Below are positions 34,442-42,267 of a stretch of 50,912 nucleotides of DNA, in pieces. The DNA comes from Chthonomonas sp. UBA2387 (GTDB taxonomy: Bacteria > Armatimonadota > Fimbriimonadia > Fimbriimonadales > Fimbriimonadaceae), in assembly GCA_002343445.1 (NCBI GenBank), contig DDSP01000068.1, forward strand, positions 672 through 51,583, given 5' to 3'. The position numbers and the translations under genes were made by a program. The notes under the pieces are model-generated. The model worked only from the letters and a program-made list of their open reading frames with translations, did not search any database and had not been told where the DNA came from. Positions within the stretch are counted from its first letter, which is position 1. The number at the start of each line of letters is the position of its first letter.

Positions 34442-34731
34442 AGGTCGCGACCACGTTGCTCCTGGTGCTGGCGATCGGCGCGTTGGCCGCTTGGCCCTGG
34501 GTGTTCGCCGCGAAGCCGGCCCGCGATGCCCCCCAACGGGAACGCGAGGCCTACGGCGTCTGGGTGGTGGCCTACTTCGGAGCGATGATCGTGCTCTTTG
34601 GGGCCGCTGCGGCGGGCGGGTTGCTTGTCGTGCGCGAAACGAGGCTGGAGTTCCGCGAACGGTCGCGGGCGAACCTGGACGCGTTGATCGAAGGCCTGCG
34701 CGAAGACCACCAGAAGAAGGGTGACCAGTGA
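34423..34731 (+). CDS. Small membrane protein of unknown function
   Basis: The 102-residue product starts at ATG 34423, inside the last 19 bases of rpe. It has a basic N-terminus (MRLRRLK), a membrane helix (residues about 8-30), a short loop, a second helix (about 46-70) and a charged amphipathic tail rich in Arg/Glu (RLEFRERSRANLDALIEGL), which could be a cytoplasmic coiled coil. Its stop overlaps the GTG start of ribD. I recognise no family. Longer frames that begin inside rpe are not credible. Confidence 0.6.
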   Translation: MRLRRLKVATTLLLVLAIGALAAWPWVFAAKPARDAPQREREAYGVWVVAYFGAMIVLFGAAAAGGLLVVRETRLEFRERSRANLDALIEGLREDHQKKGDQ

Positions 34732-35786
34732 CCGAAGCCCAAGCGATGGCTCGGGCGATCGCCCTGGCCGCCAAGGGGTACCCCGCGCCCAATCCGCGCG
34801 TCGGTTGCGTGCTCTTGAGAAATGGCGAAGTGGTCGGCGAGGGATGGCATGCCTTTGCAGGCGGCCCCCACGCCGAAGCGATGGCCCTGCAGCGGGCCGG
34901 AGACCGGGCCACGGGCGCGACGGCGCTCGTCACGCTGGAGCCCTGCAACCACACCGGACGAACGCCCCCGTGCTCGCAATCGCTGATCGCCGCAGGCGTG
35001 CGCCGCGTGGTGGCCGCTGTGCGCGACCCCAACCCCAAGGCTGCGGGCGGGCTGGAGGCGCTGCGCGAGGCGGGCGTCGAGGTCGAATTCGGGTTGGGGG
35101 CCGAGGGCGCGGAGCGGGTGAACTCCGCGTGGCTGACCGCGATGCGCCGCCGCCGGCCCTACGTGTGCCTGAAGGCGGCGTGCAGTCTGGATGGGCGCAT
35201 TGCGTTGCCATCGGGCGAGAGCCGGTGGATCACGGGGCCGGCGGCCCGGCGCGAGGGACACCGGCTGCGCGCCGAGATGGGAGCGGTGCTGGTCGGTCGG
35301 CGCACGGTGGAACTCGACGACCCCCTGTTGACCGTTCGCCTTGGGCCGAGGAGCCAGGTGGTCAACCAGCCGTTGCGTGTCGTCTTGGACCCCTCGGCGC
35401 GGCTGGCCGCGACCCATCGGCTGTTCGGCGACGGCTTGCCGACGGTGCGCTTCGTTGCCACAGGCCGGGCGGAGCGGGAAGGCGATGCGGAACTGGATGC
35501 CCCCGAGGGGCGCTTCGATCCCCTTGCGGTGTTAGACGAGCTGTTCGCACAAGGCGTGACGGGGCTGCTGGTCGAAGGGGGAGGGCACACGCATGCCGCC
35601 TTCCTCCCGCTCGCCGACCGCTTGGAACTGTTTGTGGGGAACGTGGCGCTCGGTGCCGGCCCGGCTTGGTTGGAAGGCCAAATGGCACCAGATCTCGCCG
35701 ATTGCCCGCGCTTCTCGCTCCGGCGGGCGAGACGCCTCGGCCCCGACCTCCGCCTCAGCTACGCTCGGGAAGCGAGCGCAGGATGA
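34728..35786 (+). CDS. ribD: Bifunctional riboflavin biosynthesis deaminase/reductase
   Basis: RibD deaminates the GTP-derived diaminopyrimidine and then reduces its ribose side chain. The 352-residue product has the N-terminal CDA-type zinc deaminase (PNPRVGCVLL, GGPHAEAMAL with zinc His and catalytic Glu, then LEPCNHTGRTPPC with the two zinc Cys) and the C-terminal DHFR-like reductase (KAACSLDGRIALPSGESRWI, GAVLVGRRTVELDDP and LLVEGGGHTHAAF). GTG 34728 overlaps the previous stop. No other riboflavin gene lies in the window. Its last 32 bases overlap the 3' end of the convergent creatininase-family gene. Confidence 0.95.
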   Translation: MTEAQAMARAIALAAKGYPAPNPRVGCVLLRNGEVVGEGWHAFAGGPHAEAMALQRAGDRATGATALVTLEPCNHTGRTPPCSQSLIAAGVRRVVAAVRDPNPKAAGGLEALREAGVEVEFGLGAEGAERVNSAWLTAMRRRRPYVCLKAACSLDGRIALPSGESRWITGPAARREGHRLRAEMGAVLVGRRTVELDDPLLTVRLGPRSQVVNQPLRVVLDPSARLAATHRLFGDGLPTVRFVATGRAEREGDAELDAPEGRFDPLAVLDELFAQGVTGLLVEGGGHTHAAFLPLADRLELFVGNVALGAGPAWLEGQMAPDLADCPRFSLRRARRLGPDLRLSYAREASAG

Positions 35787-36510
35787 AGCCCTCGGCCAGC
35801 GCCGCCAGTTCGCTGGCCACGCCTTCGACAGCCGCCTCGAACAAGACCTTGCCCTTGCCTGCCGTGGCAAGCGTCGCGTAGCCGTACGACCCCTCCTCGG
35901 TCTCTTCGTCGAAGTGCAGCACCAGACCCCGGATGGGCGGGTCGGGTTCCATGCCGTCGTCGCGCAGACGGTCCGTCCGAACGAGTTCGGGGCGCAGGTG
36001 CAGGATCATGCTGGCCTCGGCTTCGCACGCGTGGCGGATGCCCTTGATCGGCCCTTCCAGCACGGCATACGCGTCCGGCGGCACGAACGCGAAGTAGCCC
36101 GAGTGCCCCAGCGTGAGTTCGGGGTACTTGGCCTTGAGGTTGCGCAACACCATCGAATTGGCGTCCGTGTTCCCACCGTGCCCGTTCAGTACGTAGAACC
36201 GGTGGAATCCGTGCGGGATCAGCGACTCGATCACGGCGTCGATCGCGCCCATGTAGGCCTCGAACGAGTTGGACAGCGTGCCCGGGAACGCCAGGTGGTG
36301 CGTGGACGCGCCCAGCCACAGCGTCGGGGTGAGCAGAACCTCTTCAGAGAGCCGCGCCTCGACGGCCTCGGCCACTGCGGTCGCGAGGATCGAATCGGTG
36401 AACAGGGGCAGGTGCGGGCCGTGCTGTTCAAGCGAGCCGGTCGGGATGAGGACGACCATGTCGCGCGAGAGGTCGCGCACGTCGGGCCAAGCGAGGTCGC
36501 GCAGGTGCAT
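35755..36510 (-). CDS. Creatininase family amidohydrolase
   Basis: This family comprises metal-dependent amidohydrolases such as creatininase and MftE-like or FAPy deformylase-type enzymes. The 251-residue product shows the expected ligands: Glu and His in TGSLEQHGPHLPLFTDS (with Asp further on), the GHGGN motif after FYVLN, and Glu in HACEAEASM. The actual substrate cannot be read from sequence. In some actinobacterial and archaeal enzymes of this family the substrate is the riboflavin/F420-pathway formamide, and ribD lies just downstream on the other strand, so such a role is possible but speculative. It follows argB by eight bases on the minus strand. Confidence 0.88.
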   Translation of the reverse strand: MHLRDLAWPDVRDLSRDMVVLIPTGSLEQHGPHLPLFTDSILATAVAEAVEARLSEEVLLTPTLWLGASTHHLAFPGTLSNSFEAYMGAIDAVIESLIPHGFHRFYVLNGHGGNTDANSMVLRNLKAKYPELTLGHSGYFAFVPPDAYAVLEGPIKGIRHACEAEASMILHLRPELVRTDRLRDDGMEPDPPIRGLVLHFDEETEEGSYGYATLATAGKGKVLFEAAVEGVASELAALAEGFILRSLPERS

Positions 36511-36518
36511 GGCTCATT

Positions 36519-37367
36519 CTAGCGGGTCATCATCGTGCCAATGCCCGCATCGGTGAAGACTTCGATGAGCAACGCGTTGGCCGTCTTGCCGTTGAGCAGG
36601 TGCACGCCGCCCACTCCGTCGTCCAGAGCTTCAAGAGCGGCCTCGAGTTTGGGGATCATGCCGTCGCTCGCCTTGCCGTTGGCGATGAGCTGACGGGCTT
36701 GCGCCGCCGAGAGCCGCGTGATGAGCGAAGAGAGGTCGTTGCGGTCGCTCAGAACCCCGTCGGTGTCGAGCATCAGCACGAGTTTGGTGGCATGGAGAGC
36801 CCCCGCGATGGCCGAAGCGGCGGCGTCGGCGTTTACGTTCATCGCGTTGCCCTCGGCGTCGGTGCCCACCGAGCAGACGACGGGCACGAACCCGCCGTCG
36901 AGGAGCGTGCCCAAGATGCCGGGGTTGACCTGCACCACCGAGCCGACGCGCCCGAGTTCCTCCGAGACGGGCTCGGCGACGAGCAGGTTGCCATCGCGTC
37001 CGCTCACGCCAACGGCTTGCCCGCCCGCCTGTTGGATTTCGCTGACGAGCGACTTGTTCGCCCGTCCAAGGGCCATCTCGACGACCTCCATCGTGGCGTC
37101 GTCGGTGACGCGCAAGCCACCCACGGTCTGCTTGGGGATGCCCAGTTTCTGGAGCCACTTGTCGATCTCCGGCCCGCCTCCGTGGACGAGGATGGGCTTG
37201 ATGCCGACGAGTTGGAGCATCAGCACGTTGCGCGTGAGCGTGCGCAAGTGGCGCGGGTCGCGCATGGCGCTGCCTCCGTACTTGATGACGAATGTCGCGC
37301 CCTGGAACTTCTGGATGTAGGGCAGGGCCTGGTTGAGGATTTCGCCTTGAAACGTGGCGTCGGGCAT
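36519..37367 (-). CDS. argB: Acetylglutamate kinase
   Basis: ArgB phosphorylates N-acetylglutamate in arginine synthesis. The 282-residue product has the amino-acid-kinase fold with FVIKYGGSAM, LVHGGGPEIDKW, VGVSGRDG, PVVCSVG, NVNADAAASAIAGAL and LMLDTDGVL. I start at CAT 37367-37365 (MPDATFQGEILNQ), since the 77 residues added by the longer frame to 37598 are not family-like and run into the Xre promoter. A TAGAAA box at 37384-37379 on the minus strand could be its -10 but no -35 stands out. It is transcribed away from the accessory island. Confidence 0.95.
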   Translation of the reverse strand: MPDATFQGEILNQALPYIQKFQGATFVIKYGGSAMRDPRHLRTLTRNVLMLQLVGIKPILVHGGGPEIDKWLQKLGIPKQTVGGLRVTDDATMEVVEMALGRANKSLVSEIQQAGGQAVGVSGRDGNLLVAEPVSEELGRVGSVVQVNPGILGTLLDGGFVPVVCSVGTDAEGNAMNVNADAAASAIAGALHATKLVLMLDTDGVLSDRNDLSSLITRLSAAQARQLIANGKASDGMIPKLEAALEALDDGVGGVHLLNGKTANALLIEVFTDAGIGTMMTR

Positions 37368-37518
37368 CGGCACGTCCGTTTCTACCTGATCGGAAGCGAG
37401 GTGAAGGTATGCAGGCAGTGTGTGAGGTTTGGGGACACGGTTTGGGCGGGGACCTCGTCCAGGTCGGGCGTATCCGAATCGCGATCCGTGAACCTTGACC
37501 TTACATTGGCGTCTAATC

Positions 37519-37548
37519 TTGACAAATGGGTTGAAATGGTCATACAAT
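37519..37548 (+). promoter_or_regulatory. Sigma70-type promoter of the Xre-ImmA/PIN pair
   Basis: TTGACA (37519-37524), an 18-base spacer and TACAAT (37543-37548) lie 35 bases before the ATG. The spacer and -35 contain an imperfect direct repeat, TTGACAAATGG and TTGAAATGG, which could be the operator of the HTH protein. AAAGGAA (37573-37579) is the Shine-Dalgarno sequence. The surrounding DNA is clearly AT-richer than the flanking genes. Confidence 0.75.
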
Positions 37549-37583
37549 GAGGGCAAGAACAGCCCATAATGTAAAGGAACGAT

Positions 37584-38792
37584 ATGGCACTCACTCAAGA
37601 ACAGCTAGGTCAACGGTTGCAGGACGCTCGAAAGAGCGTTGCCCTCACTCAGCAAGAAGTCGCTGAAGACCTTGGCCTGTCCCGTGAGTCGCTTGCCCAG
37701 ATCGAAGCGGGCTCTCGCAGCGTGAACTCGCTAGAGATCGTCCGCCTGGCCAGGCTCTATGGCCGCTCGCTCTCCTCGATCCTGCTCGAAGAGAACGCCC
37801 AGGAAGAGGAGCCCCTCACCGCTTTGTTCCGGATGCAGGACGCCCTTGCCGAGTCTCCGGGGCTCCGAGCCAAGCTCGTCGAGTTCTCGAACATCTTCCA
37901 AGAAGCCCGCACCATCGAGCGGTTGATCGGCGACGAGCCGAGGCAGCTTCCGCCGGACTACGGCATTCGGGATCCCCGCAACAACTTCGAGGCATACGAG
38001 CAGGGGCAAGAGTTGGCCAAACAGGAGCGACAGCGGCTCGGGCTCGGCTATGGCCCGATTCCCGACGTCGCCGAAGTGATCTCGATGCAAGGCATCTGGG
38101 CCGTATCGGCAGAAATGCCCGACAACGTCTCTGGAATCTGCCTTCGCCATTCGGCCATCGGGGCCGCGGTCATTGTGAACCAGACCCACAGCCGGAGCAG
38201 GCGCAGGTTCTCCTATGCCCACGAGTACGCTCATGTTTTGGCCGACCGCAAGACCCGCATCGCTTCGGTCAGCAGTTCGATCAACTCCAAGGAGTTGATC
38301 GAACGTCGGGCCAACAGCTTCGCAAGCGAGTTCCTCATGCCGTCGCGCGGGGTCATCGACCTGCTCGACCGCATCGACAAGGGCGGGCCGAGCCGCGAGA
38401 CCATCTGGCTCTTCGACCCGGCCACCGAGCTCGGCGAGCCGATTGAAAAGCGGAACGCACCAGGTTCCCAAGAGATCGCGTTTCACGACGTCGCATTCAT
38501 CGCCGACTGGTTCCAGGTCAGCTACGAAGCCGCCGCCTATCGGCTCAGCGACCTTGGGAAGGTCAACCGGGACAAGCTCCAAGTTCTCCTCGCCCAGAAG
38601 GAGGAAGGCCGGAACCTCATCGAACACCGGGCGGAAGAGCAACCGTTCCTCAACACTTATGTCCGGTGGCTGGCCCGAGAGGCTTACCGAAGGGAAGCGA
38701 TCTCAGGCGGACGCTTCCGAGATTTTGTCGCCCTCGCCGGACTCGACCCCGACGACGAGTTCGAACAAGTGAGGGAGCACTTCGACGACTAA
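37584..38792 (+). CDS. Xre-family HTH plus ImmA/IrrE (COG2856) metallopeptidase
   Basis: The 402-residue product combines an N-terminal Xre/Cro HTH (residues about 7-62; VALTQQEVAEDLGLSRESLA) with an ImmA/IrrE zinc-peptidase domain. The catalytic motif is HEYAH near residues 213-217 and the third ligand is probably Glu in ERRANSFASEFLMP. The C-terminal 120 residues include WFQVSYEAAAYRL, a common end segment in this family. Such proteins cleave or regulate repressors (ImmA, IrrE/DdrO), or act as antitoxin-like regulators when paired with a toxin gene. Here the stop codon is followed directly by the ATG of a PIN-domain gene, so a two-gene system is likely, with the HTH controlling its own promoter. 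Confidence 0.92.
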   Translation: MALTQEQLGQRLQDARKSVALTQQEVAEDLGLSRESLAQIEAGSRSVNSLEIVRLARLYGRSLSSILLEENAQEEEPLTALFRMQDALAESPGLRAKLVEFSNIFQEARTIERLIGDEPRQLPPDYGIRDPRNNFEAYEQGQELAKQERQRLGLGYGPIPDVAEVISMQGIWAVSAEMPDNVSGICLRHSAIGAAVIVNQTHSRSRRRFSYAHEYAHVLADRKTRIASVSSSINSKELIERRANSFASEFLMPSRGVIDLLDRIDKGGPSRETIWLFDPATELGEPIEKRNAPGSQEIAFHDVAFIADWFQVSYEAAAYRLSDLGKVNRDKLQVLLAQKEEGRNLIEHRAEEQPFLNTYVRWLAREAYRREAISGGRFRDFVALAGLDPDDEFEQVREHFDD

Positions 38793-39290
38793 ATGGAGGA
38801 ATCGCTTCTCATCGCGGACGCTTCCACACTCCTCAACTTCTTGAGGGTGCGGCGATTCGACTTGATGCAGGGGCTCGGCTACCGGATCCGGATTGTGGAC
38901 GCCGTCTTTGAGGAGATTCAGTCCGAACGAGAGCACCTCGAAGAACTGGTCAATGACGGCCGCATCAAGACGCTGACCTTGGAAGGGAAGGCGATCACAG
39001 ACACCGTCGCCACCCTCCTCGGCCTTGGACTCGGAAGCGGCGAGTCGTTCTCCTTCGCCGCGGCCATCGAGTTCGAGGGAGCCGTCGCCATCGACGACCG
39101 AAGGGCAGTGAAGCGAGTCCAAACCGTGCGTCCGAACCTCAAGATCCTGACCACTCAGGATATCGTCGTGTCTGGAATCCGCTCCAGAATCATCAGCTTG
39201 GAGGAGGCCGACCTCTTGAAGGCCGACTGGGCTGAGAACCACCGATTTCGTCTCAAGTGCGACTCCTTTGCGAGCCTGATTCAACCATGA
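38793..39290 (+). CDS. PIN-domain protein (DUF3368-like), putative toxin RNase
   Basis: The 165-residue product shows the four acidic positions of a PIN nuclease: LIADASTLLNFL (first Asp), VDAVFEEI (Glu), GSGESFSFAAA (Glu) and VAIDDRRAVK (Asp). The order and spacing fit the DUF3368 type. PIN proteins are Mg-dependent RNases, commonly toxins. The ATG follows the upstream stop without a gap (TAAATGG), which supports coupled translation with the Xre-ImmA gene. There is no separate small antitoxin, so the upstream protein would have to play that part. Confidence 0.82.
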   Translation: MEESLLIADASTLLNFLRVRRFDLMQGLGYRIRIVDAVFEEIQSEREHLEELVNDGRIKTLTLEGKAITDTVATLLGLGLGSGESFSFAAAIEFEGAVAIDDRRAVKRVQTVRPNLKILTTQDIVVSGIRSRIISLEEADLLKADWAENHRFRLKCDSFASLIQP

Positions 39291-39516
39291 CACAGAGACC
39301 CCGGCGCGTCTGGTCTCCGGGTGGATGGCCTTCCCCAGCCCATTCGGTGAACCGTGGGACGCATCTCCCGGGGCTGGAACTCGTTAATAGGCGAAGGTTC
39401 GCGACGGTGGGCGACCCTCCGGGCCCACCCGCCGGTTGACATCTCCGCCCAGCAACGCCTGGGAACTGTGAACGCGGGCATCAAGGGCACCTCCGCCTTC
39501 CATCTTCCCGAAGTCT
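39291..39516. other. Non-coding stretch with ORF remnants and a hairpin
   Basis: Short plus-strand frames here give Pro/Arg-rich, low-complexity peptides without a family and look like relics or repeat text. A hairpin, GGTGGGC with GCCCACC (around 39408-39432), is visible. The base texture differs from the neighbours and resembles a dispersed intergenic repeat, but copies elsewhere cannot be checked from this window. Confidence 0.35.
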
Positions 39517-39730
39517 GGGGGGACGTGAATGTGAATCGTGAATCGTGAATCGTGAACCCAACCTTCGTATTTTATCTTCCGTTTTCCGAACGTTGGGGGA
39601 TGTGAATGTGAATCGTGAATCGTGAACGTGCGAAGAACCTGCCGACCACTTGCCGACGCCCGTGGGGGGGATGTGAATGTGAATCGTGAATCGTGAACGT
39701 GCAAACAACCTGTCGACCACCTGCCGACGT
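39517..39730. repeat. Three tandem ~70-bp units built on a GTGAATC heptamer
   Basis: Each unit begins with a G-run, then GTGAAT, two or three copies of GTGAATC and a closing GTGAAC. Cores start at 39525 (three heptamers), 39602 (two) and 39673 (two). Units two and three share a further 38 or so bases, with sequences such as CGACCAC and TGCCGACG, and are 71 bases apart. The first unit has lost that half. Heptamer copy number differs, as expected from slippage. No CRISPR features: spacers are not unique and no cas gene is present. Confidence 0.85.
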
Positions 39731-39753
39731 CGTGCGCTAGAATGGTAAGTGCC

Positions 39754-41103
39754 ATGAGGAAGCTCGCGGGAGTTCTGGTCGTTGCGGCGCTGCTTGCGCT
39801 CGCGTGGTTCGGTGTGCGTCGGGGGGTCAATCATCACGCCTGGAACGCCGCCGCCGATTACGAAGCCGCCCAGCGCGCGGCGAAGGAGGCGGGACTCGAA
39901 CTCGACTTCAAGAGGGCCCTACCCACCGCTCCCCCGGAGCAGAACGCCGGACCCGACTATCGCGCCTTCGTGGCGTGGGCCAGGAGCGCCGACAAGGCCG
40001 AGCGGGAAGCCTATGGCATCGCCGCCAGCGGCCGAGTCGGCTCGCGGCTGGTCAGTGACACCGAGGCATCCCAAGCCATCGCAGCCATCCGCCCGGCGCT
40101 CGAGATTGCTGAACGCGCGTTGACCAAGCCGAAGTGCGCCTTCGAGCGAGACTGGTCGGATCCGGTCGGCACCCTGCTTCCCGAGTACGCCGACATGAAG
40201 CAGTTAGCCAAGATCATGGCCTCGGAGGCGCGATTGCACGCCAAGGCCGGCCGGCGCGAGGCGACCCTGCGTGCCCTGACGGGTATCCGGCGCGTATCGG
40301 AGCATGCCGACGACGAACCCATCCTCATCGCCACGCTCGTGTCGGTGGCGATCCGAGCCATCGCCGACCACACGCTGCTCGAAGTGGTCGAAGCGCAGCC
40401 GCAGTGGGCCGGAGATCCGGCGTTCGTCGCGCTGACCGAGGCGACGCCGCGCGACCTGCGAGCCGGTCTTCCCGGCGAGGTCGCTTTCGCGCAGAGCGTG
40501 GACTTTGGCGATGCGCAACTGATGCGGCACTTCACTTCGGAGGGCCAGCCGCAAGAGGGCGAAACCCCCATGCCCAAGCTGGACGACTTCACCTACCGGC
40601 TGGTGGACCGGGACGCCTTGCGCAAGGGTGTCACGGCCAGGCTGCTCCGCTTCTACACAGACTTCTACGTCGCCGCCGACCCCAAGCACGACCTGCCCAC
40701 CCGATTCAAAGCGATCCGCGACTTGGAGACGCAACTGCAGGCTCAGGCGAAGAAGGAAGGCTTGGTCGGCAAGCGCGTCGAGCTCTTTGCTCCCATCATG
40801 GCGGGCTGGGTTCAATCGGTGGGGCGCGAACAGGCGCGAACAGCCATGATGCCCGCGATCCTCGAGATCGTCGCCAAGATGGGGCCGCGTCCGAAGTTCG
40901 ATGCTCGCCCGCCGACCATGCCCATCGACCCTTGGACCGGCATGCCCTGCCTGTTCGAGGCGACGGCTGGCGAAGGCTTCCGCTTCCGCTCGTTCGGCGC
41001 GAACGGGGTGGACGACATGGGACAAGGCGACGACGTCGAGGTCTCGTTCCCAACGTCGTTCAAGCGACCAAAACAGCCGATGAGCGATTCGCCCACAGCC
41101 TAG
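39754..41103 (+). CDS. Membrane-anchored protein of unknown function
   Basis: The 449-residue product starts MRKLAGVLVVAALLALAWFGVRRG, a single signal anchor. The rest is mostly helical, charged and rich in Ala (many segments such as ALEIAERALTK and EARLHAKAGRREATLRAL), reminiscent of helical-repeat scaffolds. The last 80 residues look beta-rich (GFRFRSFGANGVDDMG). No catalytic motif is visible. ATG 39742 is in frame but lies inside the best -10 box (TAGAAT 39738-39743), so ATG 39754 is preferred, which leaves an almost leaderless transcript. The gene stands between the repeats and gpsA. Confidence 0.7.
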   Translation: MRKLAGVLVVAALLALAWFGVRRGVNHHAWNAAADYEAAQRAAKEAGLELDFKRALPTAPPEQNAGPDYRAFVAWARSADKAEREAYGIAASGRVGSRLVSDTEASQAIAAIRPALEIAERALTKPKCAFERDWSDPVGTLLPEYADMKQLAKIMASEARLHAKAGRREATLRALTGIRRVSEHADDEPILIATLVSVAIRAIADHTLLEVVEAQPQWAGDPAFVALTEATPRDLRAGLPGEVAFAQSVDFGDAQLMRHFTSEGQPQEGETPMPKLDDFTYRLVDRDALRKGVTARLLRFYTDFYVAADPKHDLPTRFKAIRDLETQLQAQAKKEGLVGKRVELFAPIMAGWVQSVGREQARTAMMPAILEIVAKMGPRPKFDARPPTMPIDPWTGMPCLFEATAGEGFRFRSFGANGVDDMGQGDDVEVSFPTSFKRPKQPMSDSPTA

Positions 41104-41116
41104 TACAATCCCATTC
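41104..41116 (+). promoter_or_regulatory. -10 box next to the gpsA start
   Basis: TACAAT (41104-41109) ends seven bases before the gpsA ATG, so a transcript from it would begin at or beside the start codon. No good -35 is visible in the end of the upstream gene. Confidence 0.45.
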
Positions 41117-42148
41117 ATGAACGCGACCGTCCTCGGCGCCGGCAGTTGGGGCACGGCGCTCGCCATTCTCCTTGCCCGCAACGGCATCGAGGTCGCGCTT
41201 GTAGGTCGGGACGAGGACGAGATGCGCTCCATGGCGGCTTCGCGGGAGAACATCCGGTACCTGCCGGGGTTTGCCATTCCGCAGAACGTCCGCTACTGCG
41301 CGTTGAGCGAGGTCCCCGAGCAAGCCGACCTGTGGGTCGTCGCCGTGCCTGCTGGTGCCGTTCGGGCGATGCTCCCCCATGTGCGGGGCGAATCCTCGCT
41401 CGTCGCCTTGGCCAGCAAGGGCATTGACCCCACCCAAGCCCTGCTCATGCACGAGTTGCTCGCCACGCACCCGACGACGAAAGGCGCCCGAGTCGCCGCG
41501 CTCAGCGGGCCGAATCTGGCCGTCGAAATCGTGCGCGGCATCCCCACCGCCGCCGTTGCCGCGTCCCCGGATCTGGAGGTCGCCGACCGCGTCCGCGCAG
41601 CGTTCTCCGGTCCCACCTTCCGCGTGTACGTCTCACGCGATCTGGTCGGGGTCGAACTGGCCGGTGCGCTCAAGAACGTGCTCGCCATCGCGGCGGGCGT
41701 CTCGGACGGGTTGGGTTTTGGCGACAACTCGAAGGGTGCGCTGCTCGCTCGGGGTCTTTACGAGATGACCAAACTCGGGCTCGCAATGGGCGCGAAACTG
41801 GAGACCTTCATGGGCATCGCGGGCGTGGGAGACCTGTTCGCGACAGCCAACAGCCGCCTCAGCCGCAACTACCGCGTCGGCTACGCGTTGGGCCAAGGGC
41901 AGTCGCTGCACAACGCACTCGACGAAGTCGGACAGGTGGCCGAAGGCGTGGCGACCAGCGAGTGCGTCGGCGTGCTGGCCCGAAGGCACGGCGTGGAGAT
42001 GCCCGTGTTCGAAGCGATCGAGTTGGTCATCCGCGGGCGCATCCGCCCGCTCGAAGGCGTTTCGCGCCTGATGGAGCGTTTGCCGAAGGAAGAGGCGATT
42101 CTGGTGGGCCCGGAGTCCCATCTAGAGCACCGCCTGGATGTGTCATAG
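41117..42148 (+). CDS. gpsA: Glycerol-3-phosphate dehydrogenase [NAD(P)+]
   Basis: GpsA reduces dihydroxyacetone phosphate to sn-glycerol 3-phosphate for phospholipid synthesis. The 343-residue product has the Rossmann loop VLGAGSWGTALAILLA, the loop ALSGPNLAVEI, the catalytic Lys region GALKNVLAIAAGVSDGLG, and SRNYRVGYALGQG in the substrate domain. There is no Shine-Dalgarno sequence; TACAAT lies directly upstream. It may be transcribed both from this box and from the preceding gene, whose stop is 13 bases away. Confidence 0.96.
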   Translation: MNATVLGAGSWGTALAILLARNGIEVALVGRDEDEMRSMAASRENIRYLPGFAIPQNVRYCALSEVPEQADLWVVAVPAGAVRAMLPHVRGESSLVALASKGIDPTQALLMHELLATHPTTKGARVAALSGPNLAVEIVRGIPTAAVAASPDLEVADRVRAAFSGPTFRVYVSRDLVGVELAGALKNVLAIAAGVSDGLGFGDNSKGALLARGLYEMTKLGLAMGAKLETFMGIAGVGDLFATANSRLSRNYRVGYALGQGQSLHNALDEVGQVAEGVATSECVGVLARRHGVEMPVFEAIELVIRGRIRPLEGVSRLMERLPKEEAILVGPESHLEHRLDVS

Positions 42149-42267
42149 TCACTCGCGATATGCGAATGGTTCTGCTCTAAGTCGGCCTTACTCCTCCGAC
42201 CGCGCCCCCACCTTCCGGCCGAATCAACCGGGGCGTCGTCCACGACCGACCCAAGAACCGTTCTCTT

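Noticed and set aside
37368..37598. N-terminal extension of ArgB up to 37598
   Set aside because: The added residues do not resemble the family and the extension would cross the Xre promoter and start codon.
39517..39730. CRISPR-like array
   Set aside because: Only three units, the repeated part includes a microsatellite heptamer, the intervening sequences are also repeated, and no cas genes are near.
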